DNA of 11,118 bases from Planctomicrobium sp. (GTDB taxonomy: Bacteria > Planctomycetota > Planctomycetia > Planctomycetales > Planctomycetaceae), in NCBI GenBank assembly GCA_018659505.1, contig JABJMI010000648.1, forward strand, positions 1 through 11,118, written 5' to 3'. Positions 8,016 through 11,118 of the stretch are shown here, piece by piece (positions within the stretch are counted from its first letter, which is position 1; the number at the start of each line of letters is the position of its first letter). Both the position numbers and the translations under genes were made by a program. Below the pieces are notes generated by a model, which had not been told where the DNA came from, did not search any database, and was given only the letters and a program-made list of their open reading frames with translations.

Positions 8016-8033
8016 AAGAGACTATATTCTCTT
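8016..8033. promoter_or_regulatory. Small inverted repeat upstream of the HExxH gene
   Basis: AAGAGA (8016-8021) and TCTCTT (8028-8033) flank the loop CTATAT, 53 bases before the TTG start. A competing arrangement, CTCTT-G-AAGAG, lies at 8010-8020. It may be a leader hairpin or chance in an AT-rich spacer (7910-8085), in which I see no clear promoter and no terminator after the DUF1501 gene. Confidence 0.25.
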
Positions 8034-8073
8034 AACTTCAAAATCGGGTAGTTCGCTCAATATCAATTCATTC

Positions 8074-8080
8074 TAGGGGA
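8074..8080 (+). promoter_or_regulatory. Ribosome binding site deciding a TTG start
   Basis: TAGGGGA at 8074-8080 is the clearest Shine-Dalgarno in the window. It ends five bases before the TTG at 8086, which supports that start over the first in-frame ATG at 8113. Confidence 0.65.
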
Positions 8081-8085
8081 CCGCA

Positions 8086-8766
8086 TTGGCTCACACAGAC
8101 GATATCCAAAAAATGGATCGCATTTCAATTGTTGCGAAACTTGGCACACCGCTGAAATTAATTCTTCAAGAGGTCTCCGCACTAACCTCGAAAGTCGACG
8201 TATGGACGATCGTTCCGACCAGCGGTTCAGCAGTTTGCAAGTATCATGTAGGAACAGGAAAGCCCAATAAATATGAAGTCCGATATCAACAGGGAAATAT
8301 CGGAAATCTAGTTCACGAACTCATCCATGTTGCAGTAAACGAGGCATACGAACAAGATTTCGTCAATTACCCAAACCCAACAGCTAAGACTTCGCCCAAG
8401 ATGAAAGATCGAACTTACGATGCAGCCGGGCACTGCACTAATGAGTTTGATAGGCAAACTGCATTTATGAATGCAGGTGAAAATGGAAAAATTGCAGATT
8501 CGCTAACAGAATTGACTCGTTGGGCAAATACTTCAACTGAACTCACCTTACAACAGCGGTCAGATATTACAGCTAAGTTCAACTACGGTATGCAGTGGCC
8601 AATGAAAGAATACGACACAGTGATCACGCAAGTGTTAGTTTGGCTTCATGAATGGGGTTATCCAAGGCTCGTTCCAGATACAGATAAAAAACCTATTGTT
8701 AACGGTTTCTTTGAGGAACTGGAGAAAGCAGTCAAAGCTGCTTATGACCGACGCAAAACAGGTTAA
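8086..8766 (+). CDS. Putative zinc metallopeptidase with HExxH motif, family unrecognised
   Basis: This 226-residue protein has one decisive motif, NLVHELIHVAVNEAY, with HELIH at 77-81. That is the zinc-binding helix of zincin metallopeptidases: two His ligands and a catalytic Glu. A third ligand could come from H116 or E120 in AGHCTNEFDRQT, about 35-40 residues on, a spacing possible for gluzincin-like folds; this is inference. I recognise no named family. There is no signal peptide or membrane segment, so the protein appears cytoplasmic unless exported by a specialised route. The TTG start is backed by AGGGG just upstream. It stands alone: 176 bases from the DUF1501 stop and convergent with the next gene. 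Its codon use looks more AT-rich than that of its neighbours, by eye, which may hint at transfer. An HExxH motif can occur by chance, but the hydrophobic helix around it is typical. Confidence 0.75.
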   Translation: MAHTDDIQKMDRISIVAKLGTPLKLILQEVSALTSKVDVWTIVPTSGSAVCKYHVGTGKPNKYEVRYQQGNIGNLVHELIHVAVNEAYEQDFVNYPNPTAKTSPKMKDRTYDAAGHCTNEFDRQTAFMNAGENGKIADSLTELTRWANTSTELTLQQRSDITAKFNYGMQWPMKEYDTVITQVLVWLHEWGYPRLVPDTDKKPIVNGFFEELEKAVKAAYDRRKTG

Positions 8767-8849
8767 CGCAGATCTATTACTGGTCTCAGCCGATGTTTTA
8801 GTGATTGTACCTTTCACAGACGAGAGAAACATCAACGGGGAATTGATCT

Positions 8850-10382
8850 TTACTTTGACGTGACAGCCAACGGTGAAATCGTTTCCACAATGGTGGCGTC
8901 GTCGCCGAGTTTCCAGGAGAAGTGGACGATGATTCTCGAAGAGTCATAGATCCAAATTTCTTTGACTTCTCCATTCGTTGCAAATCGAACCATTGAATCA
9001 GGGGCGACGCCCATCGCTGTCTTCACCTGAATTGTGGTCATTCCTTTTTGAATGCGACCTTCACGAATCGCTTTTTCTATTTCAGATTCCATAGAAGGGG
9101 GGACGAGTTCAGCGGGAACCCAATTTCCTTCATGAAGAGCGTATCCGTTTTGCTTTAACCATGAGGCTGCTAACGGGTATTGCGAATTTTGTTTCCAGGC
9201 ATCAATGTAATATTTTGCCGCCGTCTTGCGATCATCGAGCAGCTGAATCCATTCTTCGGCATAGTCGACGAGTCCGCGGGCCCCATCGTCTTTGTAGAGT
9301 GATTCACGTGCCTTCAACCAGGTTTGTTTTGTTTTACTGACTTGCTCTGGCTGATTTTTATCCTGATACAGTTTTGCTAAATCGAGCATTTCCTGACGTG
9401 TCATCACTGGAACTCGAGTGCTCTCATACTTTAATCCCAGCTCCGAATATTGATCGATCAATTCTTTCCGTTCCGGAGTTTCCTTCTGCAATTCTGCTGC
9501 GATTTGCAGTCCATTCTTTCCAGATTCTTCAGCTTTTGAAAGAGTTTTGATCGCAGCAATATGAACATAGAAATATCTCTCTAACGTTCGCCGTTCGGGC
9601 GGATCAGCAGATTGATAAGTGACGGCTGGCGCTGACACATACTTGGCTGCGTATTCTGGATCGAAAGCACCCAAAGGTTTACGTACCCCGGTGAGATCAT
9701 TGGAGAGTGAAACAAGTAGATCGGAGTATTCAGTAATTTTGGTGGCAGGTTCTTTGTCTCTTAAATACAAAAAACGATCCCAGTAGCCGTCGTGTAAAAA
9801 CTCCTGAATCAATTTTGGATCGAGTTCAAGATCGCTGGCTTTTTTAATGAGATTTGAAAGTCCGTCACGATCAGATGGTTTAAGTTTACGGAACTCAACT
9901 TCCAGGCCAGCTCGTTGCAGTTCCTGAGAAGAAACTAAAAGCTCTTTATCTTCGTAGAACTTCGCTCGTTGAGAAGCCCAGAGTGCTAGGTCGTAATAGT
10001 CTTGTGACTCATTGATATCGATTTTTGATTTCTCAAAAACTACTCTTTGTTCGTCGCTGGGACGTGCTCGTAGTGATTCCATCACAAAAACAAGTTTCCC
10101 AGACTGTCGTTCGATCTTTCCGGTCACTTCTAAATTGGAGAATCGTCCCGGGGGCCGTTCGACGCCAGGACCAAAGTTAAAGGGCATCGAACAATTCGCA
10201 AATTTCAAAGTCTTATTACCGATAAAGCCGTAACGACCTTCGAGTCGCCAATTGACTCCGATCAGTTCAGACCATTTGTCTTTCGATTCGACAAAAGAAC
10301 GAATCGAACGTGCCTGCCCAAACGCAAACATTGGGAGCGTCAAAAGCCACAGAGCAGCGAGGATAAAAATTCTCTTCTGCAT
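8850..10382 (-). CDS. Secreted planctomycete protein of unknown function with BamE/SmpA-like C-terminus
   Basis: I chose the start at 10382 (510 residues) because the ATG overlaps the stop of the preceding gene in TAATG, with GGGAG ten bases upstream, and gives a clean Sec signal peptide (KR, then FILAALWLLTLPMFAFGQA, probable cleavage after A24). An ATG at 10403 would add seven residues in front of it. The mature part is soluble: a beta-rich section at about 43-122, then a long helical region with TPR-like character (about 330-415) ending in QNGYALHEGNWVP. The last part (about 440-502) reads GMTTIQVKTAMGVAP, then EIWIYDSSRIIVHF. This resembles the short alpha-beta domain of BamE/SmpA-type proteins, where a G-M-T...V...G.P helix start is followed by a W-x-Y strand. 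That likeness is by eye only. No lipobox is seen at the signal cleavage site, so it is probably periplasmic and not a lipoprotein. Confidence 0.85.
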   Translation of the reverse strand: MQKRIFILAALWLLTLPMFAFGQARSIRSFVESKDKWSELIGVNWRLEGRYGFIGNKTLKFANCSMPFNFGPGVERPPGRFSNLEVTGKIERQSGKLVFVMESLRARPSDEQRVVFEKSKIDINESQDYYDLALWASQRAKFYEDKELLVSSQELQRAGLEVEFRKLKPSDRDGLSNLIKKASDLELDPKLIQEFLHDGYWDRFLYLRDKEPATKITEYSDLLVSLSNDLTGVRKPLGAFDPEYAAKYVSAPAVTYQSADPPERRTLERYFYVHIAAIKTLSKAEESGKNGLQIAAELQKETPERKELIDQYSELGLKYESTRVPVMTRQEMLDLAKLYQDKNQPEQVSKTKQTWLKARESLYKDDGARGLVDYAEEWIQLLDDRKTAAKYYIDAWKQNSQYPLAASWLKQNGYALHEGNWVPAELVPPSMESEIEKAIREGRIQKGMTTIQVKTAMGVAPDSMVRFATNGEVKEIWIYDSSRIIVHFSWKLGDDATIVETISPLAVTSK

Positions 10383-11118
10383 TATTGCCTGACTCCCATC
10401 CAAAGTCCCTGCTGTTGAAACAATTGAGTCTGTTCTTCAACTGGTGTGATTGAACCTGTGTGCAGGTGTGTCGCCTCGTAAGTGGCTAAATTCACCCAGA
10501 AGAAACTCGTCGCTGGATTCATGCGCAAAACCCAGTTCCCATTCGTTCCGAGAGCGCATTGTTCTACTTGGACAGCGAAGATCGCGAGATTTCCTGCTCC
10601 TGAATCGTAGACCGTTTCGCTGGTGACTTGGGGTAAATTTTTAGCCAAAGGAAATGCCATTTGCACATCGACGGGACGTTGACGATTACCTACTGCGATT
10701 GGGAATACCAATTCGAGCAGATCCCCTTTTGAAACTGCATCCGCATCGGTCGTTGGTCTTAGGTAGCCTTCTATAATATACCAATCGGTCTGATATTTCC
10801 GCTCGAATTCCTGTTGCCATCCTTCGGCTCCATTCTCGATGTAGAAATTTTCTGCGATTTCCGCGAGTTCAATCAGAGAGATCGACGTCAGGCGTGTAAG
10901 GGCTGTTGTTTCACGGTGGTATTGACGAATTGAGTTCGCTTCCAAGTCATCGCGGTCTAACAAATCAACGGCATTCGAGGCAATTTCGAAATGTTGACGG
11001 GCTTCGACCCATCTGGTTTGGTTTAAGTCAGCGAGACCGCTTTCAAGTTCTTCTTTCACCACGTTGACGGCACTACGAAGTCGACTCTGGTGAATTGAAT
11101 AATAAGCGGTGAGTGCCA
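10382..11118 (-). CDS. Unknown protein, 5' end beyond the window, coupled to the secreted gene
   Basis: The frame stays open to the right edge (it reads ALTAYYSIHQSRLRSAVN before the GTG at 11062), so the GTG is probably internal and the gene is truncated; 244 codons are visible. The N-terminal half seen is helical and charged (KEELESGLADLNQTRWVEAR and onward), suggestive of a TPR-like or coiled segment. The second half looks beta-rich, with aromatic strands such as GDLLELVFPIAVG and SFFWVNLATYEATHLHTG. No family is recognised. It ends in TAATG, overlapping the next gene's start by one base, so the two products are almost certainly made together and may work together at the cell envelope. Localisation cannot be judged without the N-terminus. 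Confidence 0.8.
   Translation of the reverse strand, partial: ALTAYYSIHQSRLRSAVNVVKEELESGLADLNQTRWVEARQHFEIASNAVDLLDRDDLEANSIRQYHRETTALTRLTSISLIELAEIAENFYIENGAEGWQQEFERKYQTDWYIIEGYLRPTTDADAVSKGDLLELVFPIAVGNRQRPVDVQMAFPLAKNLPQVTSETVYDSGAGNLAIFAVQVEQCALGTNGNWVLRMNPATSFFWVNLATYEATHLHTGSITPVEEQTQLFQQQGLWMGVRQ

Noticed and set aside
8767..8949. Open reading in the same frame after the HExxH stop codon, including IDLYFDVTANGEIVST, which looks protein-like
   Set aside because: It overlaps the 3' end of the minus-strand secreted gene, whose C-terminal strands look genuine; there is no start or ribosome binding site. Stop-codon readthrough is possible but unsupported.
10383..10403. Upstream ATG for the secreted minus-strand protein
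   Set aside because: The ATG at 10382 forms a TAATG junction, has a suitably spaced GGGAG, and begins a standard signal peptide.
1..11118. CRISPR arrays, tRNA/rRNA genes, transposases, toxin-antitoxin or defence modules
   Set aside because: No regularly spaced repeats, cloverleaf-like segments or transposase motifs were seen, and the WYL fragment alone does not indicate a defence island.

Overview
The window looks like chromosome of a planctomycete. The strongest sign is an adjacent gene pair encoding a PSCyt1/DUF1549/DUF1553 protein and a Tat-exported DUF1501 protein, an arrangement expanded in Planctomycetota. Weak Shine-Dalgarno signals and long, poorly conserved secreted proteins agree with this. 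The moderate GC content would fit the Gimesia/Rubinisphaera/Thalassoglobus side of the phylum, but I cannot fix the genus.

Layout: (1) bases 1-491 hold the C-terminal part of a WYL-domain transcriptional regulator, cut by the window edge. (2) 492-1004 is a noncoding stretch containing a large imperfect inverted repeat (arms about 501-625 and 741-809). (3) 1005-2126 encodes a family-4-like (GT-B) glycosyltransferase. It converges on (4) a TrkH/KtrB-type potassium channel subunit on the minus strand (2171-3742). A perfect 9-bp GC-rich hairpin lies between the two. (5) A 314-base divergent intergenic region precedes (6) the PSCyt1/DUF1549/DUF1553 - DUF1501 pair (4057-7909), whose reading frames overlap. 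(7) 8086-8766 encodes a lone HExxH putative metallopeptidase with a TTG start and a good ribosome binding site. (8) The minus strand from 11118 to 8850 holds a translationally coupled pair (TAATG junction): a 5'-truncated unknown protein, then a secreted unknown protein whose C-terminus resembles BamE/SmpA-type domains.

The genes do not form one pathway. The clear functional units are the PSCyt/DUF1501 pair, probably one exported c-heme-linked module, and the two-gene minus-strand operon at the right edge. I found no CRISPR array, tRNA, rRNA, transposase or recognisable defence system. The items most worth a second look are the inverted-repeat element at 501-809, the HExxH protein, and the coupled secreted pair at the right end.
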